From CAZOWW01 sp964583765 (lineage in GTDB: Bacteria > Actinomycetota > Actinomycetes > Actinomycetales > Kineosporiaceae): DNA of 33,800 bases. Location of the stretch: positions 1-33,800 of the forward strand of contig CAZOWW010000060.1 of NCBI GenBank assembly GCA_964583765.1, given 5' to 3'. A program made the position numbers and the translations under genes. The notes under the pieces were generated by a model that was not told where the DNA came from, ran no database searches, and saw only the letters and a program-made list of their open reading frames with translations. Of the stretch, positions 32,860-33,800 are shown one piece after another (position 1 is the first letter of the stretch; each line of letters begins with the position of its first letter).

Positions 32860-33800
32860 TCAGCGAACTCGGGTGAGGCGCGCCACGAGGCGTGCCGCGA
32901 GGTTGAGGATCATGACGAGGGAGATCAGGACCAGCGCGGCGCCCCAGGCGCGGGCGATGGCCTGGGGCTGCGGGCGCCCGGCCTGGTCGAAGATGATCAG
33001 CGGAAGGGCCGACTGGGGGCCCGTCGTCGGGTCGGTGTTGATCGAGTCCGTGCCGCCGATGAGCAGCAGCAGGGGTGCGGTCTCCCCGATGACCCGGGCC
33101 ACCCCGAGCATGATCCCGGTGATGATGCCGGGCAGCGCGGTGGGCAGGACGATCCGCAGGATGGTGCGCCACTTGGGCACGCCGAGGGCCAGTGAGGCCT
33201 CCCGCAGCTCGTGGGGCACCAGCTTGAGCATCTCCTCGGTGCTGCGGACCACCGTGGGGATCATCAGGATGGTCAGGGCCAGGGCGGCCGGGAAGCCCTC
33301 ACGGTGCAGGTGCAGGGTGAGCACCCAGACCGTGAACACGAACAGGCCGGCGACGATCGAGGGGATGCCGGTCATCACGTCCACGAAGAAGGTGACCAGC
33401 CGGGCGAGCCGGCCGCGGCCGTACTCGACCAGGTAGATCGCCACCAGCAGGGCGATCGGGATGGCGATCACGCTGGTGATCGCGGCCTGCTCCAGCGTGC
33501 CGATGATGCCGTGGAAGACACCGCCCCCGGCGTCCCGCGGGCCGACGTTGCGCATCGAGTGGCTCAGGAAGGTGTCGTTCACCACGCCCGAGCCCTTCTG
33601 CACCACGGTCACCGTCACGGAGAGCAGCGGGATCACGGCGAGGGCGAAGCTGGCGTAGACCAGCGTCGTGGCGAGGCGATCGGTGCCCCGGCGGCGTCCC
33701 TCGACGACCAGGCTCAGCCCGGTCAGGGCCACCGCGAAGAGGGCGGCGGACAGGCAGAGGAGGCTGGCCGGGCCGAGTGTCCCGGTGGCCGCCAGCAGGA
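32860..33800 (-). CDS. pstA: Phosphate ABC transporter permease PstA (N-terminus beyond window)
   Basis: The frame is open from the right edge to the stop at 32860, giving 313 codons; GTG 33732 is an internal possibility, but the sequence before it (LLCLSAALFAVAL) is a further membrane helix, so the true start lies outside. At least six helices are present, with the ABC permease loop EASLALGVPKWRTILRIVLPTALPGI and the PstA-type GETAPLLLLIGGTDSIN. SIVAGLFVFTVWVL is also typical. It forms the membrane channel with PstC, which should be encoded further right. Confidence 0.95.
   Translation of the reverse strand, partial: LLAATGTLGPASLLCLSAALFAVALTGLSLVVEGRRRGTDRLATTLVYASFALAVIPLLSVTVTVVQKGSGVVNDTFLSHSMRNVGPRDAGGGVFHGIIGTLEQAAITSVIAIPIALLVAIYLVEYGRGRLARLVTFFVDVMTGIPSIVAGLFVFTVWVLTLHLHREGFPAALALTILMIPTVVRSTEEMLKLVPHELREASLALGVPKWRTILRIVLPTALPGIITGIMLGVARVIGETAPLLLLIGGTDSINTDPTTGPQSALPLIIFDQAGRPQPQAIARAWGAALVLISLVMILNLAARLVARLTRVR

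Overview
The window is high-GC DNA (about 70% or more by eye) with GTG and TTG starts beside ATG, GGAGG-type ribosome sites, and homologues of the mycobacterial dynamin-like proteins IniA and IniC. This points to an actinomycete (Actinomycetota); genus and species cannot be read from the sequence. No rRNA, tRNA, IS element, integrase or CRISPR array was recognised.

Layout. (1) 1-1528, minus: contractile tail sheath, nearly complete and cut by the left edge. (2) 1951-8970, plus: three envelope genes, namely a secreted beta-domain protein with three membrane helices, a 1366-residue adhesin-like protein with about 11 cadherin-like repeats, and a beta-propeller lipoprotein. (3) 14662-9104, minus: an operon of DUF4255 protein, AAA+ ATPase, DUF4157 protein and a membrane-anchored Hsp70-like ATPase. 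The first three are hallmark genes of extracellular contractile injection systems (eCIS). (4) 14898-17015, plus: an Ig-like/FN3 membrane protein, divergent from the eCIS operon. (5) 18603-17164, minus, and 18879-24955, plus: a zinc-ribbon membrane protein divergent from a zinc-ribbon IniA-like GTPase, which is translationally coupled to an IniC-like GTPase. (6) 27160-24976, minus: a LuxR-type regulator and a two-domain murein hydrolase without a signal peptide. (7) 27500-28156: unrecognised protein. (8) 30268-28481: PAS-PAS-GGDEF diguanylate cyclase. (9) 30348-33800: phosphate uptake, with DUF47 regulator and PiT transporter facing pstB and pstA of the Pst transporter.

Working picture (inference). 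Regions 1-6 look like a contractile injection system embedded in envelope-facing genes. At least five products share one design: a cytoplasmic or binding module, a disordered linker, membrane helices and often an outer beta-domain. A 14-bp palindrome core upstream of both visible eCIS transcription units suggests a common regulator. Tube, baseplate and any toxin cargo would lie left of the window, so completeness of the particle cannot be judged. Regions 8-9 look like unrelated core functions.
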